A stretch of DNA of 32,447 nt from NCBI RefSeq assembly GCF_000367365.1, contig NZ_BARF01000153.1, positions 1-32,447 of the forward strand, written 5' to 3'. Source of the DNA: Streptomyces prunicolor NBRC 13075 (GTDB taxonomy: Bacteria; Actinomycetota; Actinomycetes; Streptomycetales; Streptomycetaceae). Of the stretch, positions 1 to 6,911 are shown one piece after another; positions within the stretch are counted from its first letter, which is position 1; each line of letters begins with the position of its first letter. The notes beneath the pieces were generated by a model that had not been told where the DNA came from, did no database searches, and saw nothing but the letters and a program-made list of their open reading frames with translations. Made by a program: the position numbers and the translations under genes.

Positions 1-123
1 CGAGTCCCAGCAGCTCTCGCCGGAAAACCAACGCGGACCTCAAACACGGCACCCAAGAGCCACCGGACCCCGTACCAGGCCGAACTCGCCGCCGAGACAC
101 AACAGTTCTTCCGCGGACGGTGA
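1..123 (+). CDS. C-terminal end of an unidentified protein (runs off left edge)
   Basis: Frame 1 is open from the first base to a TGA at 121-123, giving 40 residues that end in ...AAETQQFFRGR. The start lies outside the window. I do not recognise the family; the basic, Gln-rich tail would fit the end of a transposase or integrase, but that is a guess. The stop is 8 bases from the stop of the convergent desaturase gene. Confidence 0.3.
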   Translation, partial: RVPAALAGKPTRTSNTAPKSHRTPYQAELAAETQQFFRGR

Positions 124-131
124 TCAATAGA

Positions 132-1094
132 TCACCGGCGGACGCCGGCGGCAGCTTCTGATTCTGGAAGGTGGGGGATGGCGAGGAACTGGCTGAACCG
201 GTTGGCGCGTTGCTCTGCGGCCTTCAACAGGTCGGCGATCTCCTCCCGAGCCTGTTCTCCTTCCTGGGTGAGCCCTTCGGCGTGGAAGACCCGGAGGAAG
301 CGGGTGAGCGGGAGCATCACTTCTTCGTGGTGCTGCGCGGGTGAGTAGATTCCTGCCTGTGCCATGGTCCTGCCCATGCGGGCGAAGCCAGGTGCGCTGT
401 GTCCGGGGACCCGAAATGTTCGCATGACGTGGGCGAGCGCGCTCATGAATCGGTCGGGAACCAGTTGCACGGCTGCTTCCAGCACCGCGCGGTAGAAGAT
501 CATGTGACGATTCTCGTCTTGCGCGATGTTCTGCAGCAGCGCCTCACAGCCGGGCTCACCGCAGATCTGCTTCATGTTGCGGTAGGAGACGCGGGTCGCG
601 AGTTCCTGGAGCGTCACGTAAATGAGCGAAGCGAGTACGTCGCCGCGGTAGTCGATTTCGTAACCGCCTTGGACGTGCGCGGAGCGGGTGTCCTCAAGCG
701 CGACGGGGTCGGTGGCGCGGGTGACCACAAGGTAGTCGCGGATGGCCATGCCATGTCGCCCTTCCTCCACCGTCCAGCGGTTCACCCAGGTTCCCCAGGC
801 GCCGTCCAGACCGAACAGCTCAGCGATCACGCGGTGATAGCTGGGCAGGTTGTCCTCGCTGAGGAGATTGTGGATCAGGCCGACGCGTACGGCGGGGTCG
901 AGCCTGGCCTGCGTCGGATCCCAGGGCTCGCCGCCGAGGACGCCGTCGTAGTCCTTCCCCTCGCTCCACGGGATGTACCGATGCGGGTACCAGTCCGTCG
1001 CGCTGTTCAGATGCGAGTCCAGGGCGCGCGAGACGACCGGTTCCAGTGCGATGAGCAGGTGCGCGTCCTGGCGAGACATGTCGATGGGGTTCAT
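132..1094 (-). CDS. Acyl-ACP desaturase (soluble diiron, ferritin-like), copy 1
   Basis: A 320-residue protein of the plant-type stearoyl-ACP desaturase family (FA_desaturase_2). These soluble enzymes use a carboxylate-bridged diiron centre, O2 and reduced ferredoxin to put a double bond into an acyl chain held on ACP. Two diiron motifs are visible: EEGRH (about residues 110-114) and DENRH (about 193-197), with further candidate ligands E80 and E164 in the matching helices. The ATG at 1094 is chosen because AGGAG lies 6 bases upstream; the frame stays open upstream but loses family resemblance. It diverges from the ACP operon across about 196 bp, which should hold both promoters. A second desaturase (1572-2582) is clearly homologous but not identical. 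The family call is firm; the substrate and double-bond position cannot be read. Confidence 0.9.
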   Translation of the reverse strand: MNPIDMSRQDAHLLIALEPVVSRALDSHLNSATDWYPHRYIPWSEGKDYDGVLGGEPWDPTQARLDPAVRVGLIHNLLSEDNLPSYHRVIAELFGLDGAWGTWVNRWTVEEGRHGMAIRDYLVVTRATDPVALEDTRSAHVQGGYEIDYRGDVLASLIYVTLQELATRVSYRNMKQICGEPGCEALLQNIAQDENRHMIFYRAVLEAAVQLVPDRFMSALAHVMRTFRVPGHSAPGFARMGRTMAQAGIYSPAQHHEEVMLPLTRFLRVFHAEGLTQEGEQAREEIADLLKAAEQRANRFSQFLAIPHLPESEAAAGVRR

Positions 1095-1290
1095 GGCCGT
1101 CTCCTGAGAGCTGAGCAGATGGATACCTGCAGGACAGGCGTCGTGCCTTGTCGGCTGGGCGGACAGGTATTCAACGGCACAGCGTCCCGGCGGTACGGGG
1201 TATTGCTCCTTCTGGGCGATGCCGGTAACCGCTTGGAGTCCCGGGCGGTTGGGAGCACGGAAACAATGCCGACCTGTCAGGAGCAAGATG

Positions 1291-1575
1291 ATGACCGAAC
1301 AAGATGTTCAGGCATTCGGCGCTCAGGCCCTCGCGAGCCTGCTGAAGGACTATTTCAATCTCCCGGCCGACAAGCTTTCCCCCACAGCGACCATTGAGGA
1401 GCTGGGCCTGGATTCGCTGGGGTTGATGGAGCTTGTGGTGGTCCTGGAGGAGCGCACCGGTGCCGATCTGAACGACCGGCTCAGCGACATCTCCCCCTCC
1501 GACACTCTGGAGCAGGTGGCCGCCACCATCGAGAGCGCCGTCGTCGGCAGCTCGCTTGGTGAAGGTCTCGGATGA
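1291..1575 (+). CDS. Acyl carrier protein, dedicated to the desaturase/ketosynthase operon
   Basis: A 94-residue carrier protein that holds acyl chains on a 4'-phosphopantetheine arm. The attachment motif is LGLDSLGLMELV, with the modified serine at about residue 42, in the usual four-helix layout. AGGAG at 1279-1283 gives 7-base spacing to ATG 1291; an adjacent ATG at 1288 is the alternative. The stop overlaps the next start (ATGA at 1572-1575), so this gene and the second desaturase should be translated together. A private ACP beside two acyl-ACP desaturases and a ketosynthase implies a pathway kept apart from bulk fatty acid synthesis (inference). Family call certain; substrate unknown. 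Confidence 0.93.
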   Translation: MTEQDVQAFGAQALASLLKDYFNLPADKLSPTATIEELGLDSLGLMELVVVLEERTGADLNDRLSDISPSDTLEQVAATIESAVVGSSLGEGLG

Positions 1576-2582
1576 CTGCCGGCCGCCCCCTCGCCCAGGG
1601 GACCCCGCTTATCCAGGTACGTACTCGCATCGACCTGCTGACGGAACTCGAACCTGTAGCCGCCCGTGAGCTTGACCGGCATCTGGCGACAGCGCAGGAG
1701 TGGTTCCCGCACCAGTACGTTCCGTGGAGCGGGGCCCGGGACTTCGACGGGCCCATAGGCGGTGAACCCTGGCGGCCCTGCCAGTCGGCGCTGACACCCG
1801 CTGTACGCGACGCATTGATCGTCAATGTGCTCACCGAGGACAACCTGCCCAGCTATCACCACGAGATCGCCGCACGCTTCGGACGGGACAGCGCCTGGGG
1901 AACCTGGGTGAACCGATGGACCGCCGAGGAGGGACGGCACTCTGACGCGCTGCGCGGCTATCTGCACGCCGTACGCGGTGTGGACCCGGTGGAGCTGGAG
2001 CGTGCCCGAATGGCTCACGTAGGAAGCGGCTACGACAGCGGGCAGCCCACGCTCGCGCATGCGCTTGCCTACGTCACCGTCCAGGAGCTGGCCACTCGCG
2101 AAGCACACCGCAATGCCGGCCAAGCCTGCCCAGAGCCCCACGGGACACGGCTGATGAGCCGTATCGCCACCGACGAGAACCTGCACATGATCTTCTATCG
2201 GGCCGTCTGCGCGGACGCGCTCGACCTGGCTCCAGATCTGATGACCAGAGCCTTCGCGGACGTCGTCTGCGATTTCCGGATGCCCGGACACAGCATCCCC
2301 GGCTTCGCGGGCCGGGCCGCCCGCATCGCGACTGCGGGCATCTACGACGTCGCGCTGCATCATGATCGCGTGCTGCTCCCGTTGCTGCGCGCCCTGCGTC
2401 TTATGGAGCGCACCGATCTGGGACCGGCCGGAGAAGAAGCACGGCACCGCATCGGCCGGTATCTGGAGGAGCTTGCCGACAGGATCCGGCGCCTTCAGGA
2501 ACTGCGCCACCGACGCGAACAAGCGAGACGCGACGCCGTGCCCGAGAACGGCACCCGGATCGGGGCGTCCCGTGAGGCGTGA
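1572..2582 (+). CDS. Acyl-ACP desaturase (soluble diiron, ferritin-like), copy 2
   Basis: A 336-residue paralogue of the divergent gene at 132-1094. The diiron motifs are EEGRH (about 119-123) and DENLH (about 201-205), and the EDNLPSYH helix (89-96) and QELATR helix (171-176) are shared with copy 1. The C-terminus carries an extra Arg-rich stretch of about 30 residues. It starts on the ATGA overlap with the ACP gene and its end overlaps the ketosynthase start by 11 bases, so ACP, desaturase and ketosynthase form one operon. Two diverged desaturases around one ACP suggest two successive desaturations of one tethered chain, at different positions or one turning an alkene into an alkyne; this is inference. 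Confidence 0.9.
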   Translation: MTAGRPLAQGTPLIQVRTRIDLLTELEPVAARELDRHLATAQEWFPHQYVPWSGARDFDGPIGGEPWRPCQSALTPAVRDALIVNVLTEDNLPSYHHEIAARFGRDSAWGTWVNRWTAEEGRHSDALRGYLHAVRGVDPVELERARMAHVGSGYDSGQPTLAHALAYVTVQELATREAHRNAGQACPEPHGTRLMSRIATDENLHMIFYRAVCADALDLAPDLMTRAFADVVCDFRMPGHSIPGFAGRAARIATAGIYDVALHHDRVLLPLLRALRLMERTDLGPAGEEARHRIGRYLEELADRIRRLQELRHRREQARRDAVPENGTRIGASREA

Positions 2583-3792
2583 AGTGGCCGTCACCGGCCT
2601 CGGCCTGATCACTCCCGCCGGCAGCGACCCGGACGCCAACTGGAAGACGCTGGCGGCCGGCAGATCCCTGGCTGCCAAGAATCCGGAGTTCGAGGGACTC
2701 CCCATCGACATCTCCTGCGACGTGCGGGACTTCGAGCCTCAAACGGAACTCGGCCCCCGGCTCGTACGCCGCCTGGACCGGTTCGCCCATCTTGGCCTCG
2801 TCGCTGCCCGCCGCGCCGTAGCGGATGCCCGGCTCAACATCGGCGACTGTCCCCCAGAACGCGTCGCCATCGTCCTCGGCGTGGGATCCAACAGCCTGCG
2901 CACCTACGTCACCGAGTTCACCCGCCTCGGCGAAGGGCGGCCCCGGGCGGTCTCGCCCCTTGCCCTACCGCGCAGTGTGCCGAACATGGTGGCCGGCGAG
3001 ATCGCCCTCGACATCGGGGCCCGGGGCCCGAACTTCACTGTCTCCAGCGCCTGCGCATCAGGAAGCACGGCCCTGGGAGTGGCCCGCGGGATGCTGGCCA
3101 CCGGCATGTGCGACGTAGTCCTCGCGGGGGGCACCGACTCGTGGTCGCGGATGACCGCCACCTGCTTTGGACAGATGCGTGCGCTCTCTTCCCGCACGGA
3201 CCGGCCCGAACTGGCTTCGCGGCCCTTCGACCGTGACCGCGACGGCTTCGTCCTCGGGGAAGGGGCGGCCGTCCTGGTACTCGAACGCCTCGACCACGCA
3301 CAGGCCCGCGGAGCACGGAGCCGGGCCCTGCTGTGCGGCTACGGTGCCTCGGCCGACGCGCACCATCCCACCGCACCGCATCCCGAGGGGGCAGGCGCCG
3401 AGCAGGCCGTGCGACAGGCGCTGGCCGACTCGGGATGCGCGCCCGCCGACGTCGGACACATCAACGCCCATGGCACGGCGACCCCGTTGGGAGACGCCGC
3501 CGAATCCAGAATGATCAGACGGGTCTTCCGAGGCGGTCCACCTCCGGTGACGGCGACCAAGAGCATCGTGGGGCATGCCCTCGGCGCGGCGGGCGCCATC
3601 GAAGCCGCATTCACCGTGCTTGCGCTGGAGCACCAGGAAGTACCACCGACGGCCAACCTCGCGGAGCAGGACACGGGCTCTGAGTTGGACATCGTGACCG
3701 GCTGCCCTCGCCGGTCACGCTTCGACCTTGCACTGTCCACCTCGTTCGGCTTCGGCGGACAGAACGCGGCGCTCGTGTTCAGCGTCGCCTGA
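2572..3792 (+). CDS. Beta-ketoacyl-ACP synthase (KAS II / FabF-like)
   Basis: A 406-residue condensing enzyme, close to the normal FabF length. It joins an acyl chain to malonyl-ACP by decarboxylative Claisen condensation. The catalytic triad is intact: C161 in SSACASGS, H300 in NAHGTATPLGD and H335 in SIVGHALGAAG, with the supporting lysine at 330; the FDRDRDGFVLGEGA and FGFGGQNAALVF blocks are also present. The GTG at 2572 overlaps the desaturase end by 11 bases and places the conserved EVAVTGLG strand at the N-terminus. No ketoreductase, dehydratase or enoylreductase is nearby, so those steps would have to come from primary fatty acid synthase or from outside the window (inference). Confidence 0.92.
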   Translation: MRREVAVTGLGLITPAGSDPDANWKTLAAGRSLAAKNPEFEGLPIDISCDVRDFEPQTELGPRLVRRLDRFAHLGLVAARRAVADARLNIGDCPPERVAIVLGVGSNSLRTYVTEFTRLGEGRPRAVSPLALPRSVPNMVAGEIALDIGARGPNFTVSSACASGSTALGVARGMLATGMCDVVLAGGTDSWSRMTATCFGQMRALSSRTDRPELASRPFDRDRDGFVLGEGAAVLVLERLDHAQARGARSRALLCGYGASADAHHPTAPHPEGAGAEQAVRQALADSGCAPADVGHINAHGTATPLGDAAESRMIRRVFRGGPPPVTATKSIVGHALGAAGAIEAAFTVLALEHQEVPPTANLAEQDTGSELDIVTGCPRRSRFDLALSTSFGFGGQNAALVFSVA

Positions 3793-5617
3793 ACCCCGGC
3801 CCTGAGGGACCCTGACGGTTCCAGGGACCCTCAGGGTCGTCATACGCCGAGACATAGTCTTCCCGCGCGATAGGCGACGGTTCCAGGAACTCCTCCGGCA
3901 CGGCGAAGCCGTCCACCAGAACCGTCACGTCCTTGGCGAGCAGGCCCACCAACCGCTCATGCAGCATGGGCAATTCATCAATGTGCCGTGTGGACAGAAA
4001 GCCCTTGCTCAGAAGGTCCCCGCTCTGCGCACGGACACCGCGCAGCGCGAACAACAGGTGAACGGCATCCAAAAGCTCCCTTGCTTCGCCCAGGGGAAGC
4101 GCGGCAGCGGCCTCGGCCGTCGCTTCGGCGGCCTGACGGTGCGCATGGACCTCAATGGCACGCAGCGCGGGCCCCATCGCCGCGTTGCGCCGAGCCAGTG
4201 CTTCGGACGGAGCCCGCCGCATCGCGGTCCGGGCGCGCTCCAGCCACAGGACCTCGGCCGAGGCGAGAAGGTCATGCAGGAATCCGGGCTCGGTCAGCTC
4301 CCGTCCGTGCGGATCAGGGACCTGACGGGGTGCCCTCTGCGGGGCGAACAGCAACTCGGCGGCGGCTTTCACCACCGTTGCCTGGTTGTCGCCTTCGGCA
4401 GTGATCACTCCCTCGACGGCCGTCAGCTGATCAGCGAATCCGTTGTGTGCCAACAAGCCCTGGGCGCCGCACCGTTCACGGGCCTCCAGGCACACATCCC
4501 GCGCCTGCCAGCTGATCCATGCCTTCGCCACCGACACCAGGCGCCCGGCTTCAGCCCGCCCCGCGGTGTCGTGCGTGGACCAGCGACGTGCGGCCCTGCG
4601 ATAAAGCATGCTCATCGCGTACACCGTGGCCACCGCCTCAACCAGCGGCCCATGATGGCTCCGCAGAGCGAAGACCGGCAGCGTCGTCGACCCGGAGAGG
4701 CCCGTGATCCGGCGGTTCCTGCCATACCGCACGGCCAAGGCCACCACAGCACGCGCCGAACCGACCGATCCCGCGCTCATACACAGCTTTCCCGACATCA
4801 CCCGGCCGACGGAAGCCAAATACCGCTGCCGCTGATCCTTCACCTCACTGACGAACACGCCCTCGTCGGTCATTCGGCCCCCGGACCCGGCCAGCAGCGC
4901 ACCGCGTCCCACCCGCACGCCGTCGAACGAGGTCAGGCTGTGGTCCAAGGGAGACCCGAGACGAGGTGACAGGCGCCGCACCCGTACTCCCGGCAACGTA
5001 TGAGTGGCGTTGGTCAACGGGACCACGAAGAGATGGACCCCGTGATCGGTGCCGTCCACGACCAGCCGTGCCCCCACCACACCGGTCTTCGGACCACCGA
5101 CAGGGCTGGTGTTCGGCATGAACTTCTGCGCGGCGGCACAGGGAGTGTGCACCGTGAAACCGTCCGCCTCCCGATCGTAAACGGCCAGGGTCTCCACCGC
5201 CGAGGCATCATTGCCGTGACCGACCTCGGTCATGAGGAACGTGCCAACCTGCCCCATTTCCAGGTACGGCGCCAACTCCTCCGCCCCCCTGGCGTCATGG
5301 TCGACGATGCTGCCAAGGAACAGGTTGTAGTGAATCGTCGCGGCCACCAGAAGTGTGTGGTCAACAAAACCGAGCCACTCGTGAAGACAGGCCAGCCGTA
5401 CCGGGTCCCGGACCAGAGCCACAGGATCACGCACCGCATCATTCAGAAGCCGCAGCCGCCGATACGCGGTGTCCACCTGCTCCTCCACCGACGCATCCGT
5501 ACGGCGACGGAAGGCAGGTGTACACATCAACTGCCTCCAGGGTTCATGCAACGAATCCTCGTCCACTCCGAACAGGGCCGACCTCAGCACGGCCGATGTG
5601 TCCCGACGCGCGCCCAT
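3779..5617 (-). CDS. Acyl-CoA oxidase / acyl-CoA dehydrogenase superfamily
   Basis: A 612-residue flavoprotein of the long acyl-CoA oxidase subfamily rather than the roughly 380-residue dehydrogenases. TEVGHGN (about residue 133) is the FAD/substrate loop block, and ITAEGDNQATVVKAAAELL carries the expected catalytic glutamate at about residue 407. Such enzymes make a trans-2-enoyl thioester and pass electrons to O2. ATG 5617 is chosen because GGAG sits 6 bases upstream; the frame is open further upstream without homology. The stop overlaps the convergent ketosynthase gene by 14 bases. Beside desaturases and a private ACP it could place an alpha,beta double bond on the finished chain, or it may be an independent beta-oxidation gene. 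Confidence 0.85.
   Translation of the reverse strand: MGARRDTSAVLRSALFGVDEDSLHEPWRQLMCTPAFRRRTDASVEEQVDTAYRRLRLLNDAVRDPVALVRDPVRLACLHEWLGFVDHTLLVAATIHYNLFLGSIVDHDARGAEELAPYLEMGQVGTFLMTEVGHGNDASAVETLAVYDREADGFTVHTPCAAAQKFMPNTSPVGGPKTGVVGARLVVDGTDHGVHLFVVPLTNATHTLPGVRVRRLSPRLGSPLDHSLTSFDGVRVGRGALLAGSGGRMTDEGVFVSEVKDQRQRYLASVGRVMSGKLCMSAGSVGSARAVVALAVRYGRNRRITGLSGSTTLPVFALRSHHGPLVEAVATVYAMSMLYRRAARRWSTHDTAGRAEAGRLVSVAKAWISWQARDVCLEARERCGAQGLLAHNGFADQLTAVEGVITAEGDNQATVVKAAAELLFAPQRAPRQVPDPHGRELTEPGFLHDLLASAEVLWLERARTAMRRAPSEALARRNAAMGPALRAIEVHAHRQAAEATAEAAAALPLGEARELLDAVHLLFALRGVRAQSGDLLSKGFLSTRHIDELPMLHERLVGLLAKDVTVLVDGFAVPEEFLEPSPIAREDYVSAYDDPEGPWNRQGPSGPGFRRR
3800..3836. terminator. Hairpin at the convergent KS / acyl-CoA oxidase ends
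   Basis: Two 15-base arms (3800-3814 and 3822-3836), complementary at 14 positions, enclose a 7-base loop. No T-run follows on either strand. The hairpin starts 8 bases after the ketosynthase stop and lies inside the last codons of the opposing oxidase gene, so it probably ends transcription from the left while also encoding protein. Confidence 0.6.
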
Positions 5618-5739
5618 ATTGATCTCCGCAATCACGCCCAGCCCAACGATGCCGGGCGGCAAGAGGCACGCGAGGGTTCCGGGGCCCGCCGACGATACTG
5701 CTGGACCGCAAATCCCGTGTGCCACGGATGCGAAAGGAA

Positions 5740-5772
5740 CCGTGTGCGCAGGTTCGAATCCTGCCGGGGCAC
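5740..5772 (+). other. 3' end of a tRNA gene (T arm and acceptor strand), probable attachment-site scar
   Basis: The T stem is GCAGG (5748-5752), the T loop TTCGAAT (5753-5759) and the closing strand CCTGC (5760-5764), followed by the acceptor strand CGGGGCA (5765-5771) and C at 5772. A partner TGCCCCG strand, a D arm and a credible anticodon arm are all missing in the 90 bases upstream. A terminator follows directly. The 3' half resembles actinobacterial tRNA-Arg genes from memory, so identity is tentative. A 3' tRNA end with its own downstream terminator is what tRNA-targeting integration leaves at the far end of an island; the island would then lie to the left. Confidence 0.6.
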
Positions 5773-5786
5773 TCCGGGAAAACCTC

Positions 5787-5818
5787 CTGACCTGCAGAAG
5801 TGCAGGTCGGGTGTTTTT
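5787..5818 (+). terminator. Rho-independent terminator behind the tRNA fragment
   Basis: The perfect 8-bp stem GACCTGCA/TGCAGGTC (5789-5796 and 5801-5808) with loop GAAG is followed by GGGTG and five Ts (5814-5818). It is the classic terminator shape and fits the natural end of a tRNA transcript. Confidence 0.8.
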
Positions 5819-6134
5819 GCGTGCACGTCAAAACACGCACGCCTTTTGGCCGTTTCTCTTTTCGAAGCGCGCATCGCTCCACACGCTGTGGATAACCTTC
5901 TCCACTGACAGGTTTCCACAGGTCAACGGTGCGCGACTGGGTGCTTGATGGTCTCGCTCCCCAGCAAATACTGACCGCGCATGTCGTGGGCATCAGAGCG
6001 TCTCCATTCCGTGAATATCGCGCATGACCTGCACTGACATGACTGACAGCACACGAAAATGCACACGGTCTGGTGGGGGCGGCTGGTCGCGGACGGACCC
6101 GAGGCGGGACGAAGCGGTCCGAGCGCGGTCTGCC
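5819..6134. other. Intergenic stretch without a supported gene; DnaA-box-like sites
   Basis: About 315 bases with lower GC than the surroundings and no ORF with family resemblance. It holds TGTGGATAA at 5887-5895, the reverse complement of a perfect DnaA box TTATCCACA, and an imperfect opposing match at 5912-5920. Two sites do not make an origin, and no dnaA or dnaN is nearby. Confidence 0.4.
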
Positions 6135-6539
6135 TCAGGAGGTGGGAGTCCGGGCGAGGCGTTCCGCCAGCGTGGCCGCGAATTCCTCTGCCCGGGCCAG
6201 CTGGGTACGCAAATCTTCGACCCGCTGCTCGGTGGCCTGCTCGAAGCCGCGCATCCGCTCCAGGAGTTCCTCACGCTCGGCCGTCGGCAGTTCCGTGCGG
6301 GAGTCCAGGCGATCCGTGGCTTCCAGCAGGTCGCGCATCTCGTCCAACGTGAAGCCGAGCGGCTTCATCCGGCGGATGACCATCAGGCGGGCGACGTCGG
6401 ATTCGGTGTAGAGGCGGAAGCCGCCCTGAGAGCGGGCGGACGGGGTGACCAGACCGGTCTCCTCGTAGTGCCGGATGGTGCGCAGCGACAGCTCGGTCCG
6501 TGCGGCGACCTCGCCGATCTGCATGTGCTCGCTGCTCAC
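6135..6539 (-). CDS. MerR-family transcriptional regulator
   Basis: A 134-residue regulator with the N-terminal MerR winged helix: IGEVAARTELSLRTIRHYEETGL (about residues 8-30) is the HTH, and GGFRLYTESDVARL is the wing. An alpha-helical dimerisation region (about 75-130) follows. There is no Cys in the C-terminus, so a metal- or redox-sensing role like MerR, CueR or SoxR is unlikely; the effector is unknown. GTG 6539 is used because GAGGAAGG lies 8 bases upstream; ATG 6524 is the alternative. It diverges from the SulP permease gene and has an inverted repeat at 6595-6615 just upstream, so autoregulation is likely and control of the permease possible. Confidence 0.9.
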   Translation of the reverse strand: MSSEHMQIGEVAARTELSLRTIRHYEETGLVTPSARSQGGFRLYTESDVARLMVIRRMKPLGFTLDEMRDLLEATDRLDSRTELPTAEREELLERMRGFEQATEQRVEDLRTQLARAEEFAATLAERLARTPTS

Positions 6540-6594
6540 GCGGGATGCCTTCCTCGTCTCTCGGAGCGGTCGCGGAGGACCGCCGCCGATCTCT

Positions 6595-6615
6595 ACTCTA
6601 ACGTCAGGGTAGAGT
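6595..6615. promoter_or_regulatory. MerR-type operator
   Basis: The inverted repeat ACTCTA-N9-TAGAGT lies about 55 bases upstream of the MerR start. MerR-family regulators bind spaced dyads between over-spaced -35 and -10 elements, and the size fits. TAGAGT reads as a possible -10 on either strand. Confidence 0.6.
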
Positions 6616-6738
6616 TGCCCCGTGTCGGGTTGGCGTCTGCCGTGCCCGTTCCCATGGTGCGGGATGTCGTCCCGCGACCGTCAACCGTGTCCGGGCCGAC
6701 GAAGCCCCCGGCGAAGACCGATACCCGCAGGAGAGAGC

Positions 6739-6783
6739 GTGCGCATGTCCGTGACGGCCGGCGCCGCCGCCTGCCCGCCGTGA
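6739..6783 (+). CDS. Possible 14-codon leader ORF upstream of the SulP gene
   Basis: GTG at 6739 sits behind GGAGAGAGC and opens a 14-residue frame ending TGA at 6781-6783, with one Cys near its end. It lies between the MerR operator and the SulP start. Cys-containing leader peptides regulate some actinobacterial sulfur genes, but one Cys is weak support and the frame may be chance. Confidence 0.2.
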   Translation: MRMSVTAGAAACPP

Positions 6784-6911
6784 TCCTTCGCCCGCACGCG
6801 GCGCCCGATTCCCTCACGGCTCACCGCGCTGCCGCCCACTGACTTCGGTCCGCCGCCCGCGGACCTTGTGGATCGCCGCCCCGGCCCTCCACACCTCCCT
6901 GCGCGCCCACG

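Noticed and set aside
1350..2711. 453-residue open frame on the minus strand opposite the ACP, desaturase and ketosynthase genes
   Set aside because: Antisense shadow in GC-rich DNA; Gly/Arg/Val-rich without family resemblance, while the plus strand encodes three clear enzymes.
5690..5772. A complete tRNA, including a possible Sec- or Cys-like tRNA with a long variable arm
   Set aside because: No 5' acceptor strand pairs with CGGGGCA, there is no D arm, and the only anticodon-like loop has a mismatched stem and C where U33 is required.
5887..5920. A replication origin
   Set aside because: Only one perfect and one weak DnaA-like box, with no replication genes nearby.
5544..5993. Minus-strand frames containing GRIRTCAHG and RQDSNLRT
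   Set aside because: These strings are the well-known false translation of a tRNA T arm, not protein. They supported the tRNA-fragment call instead.
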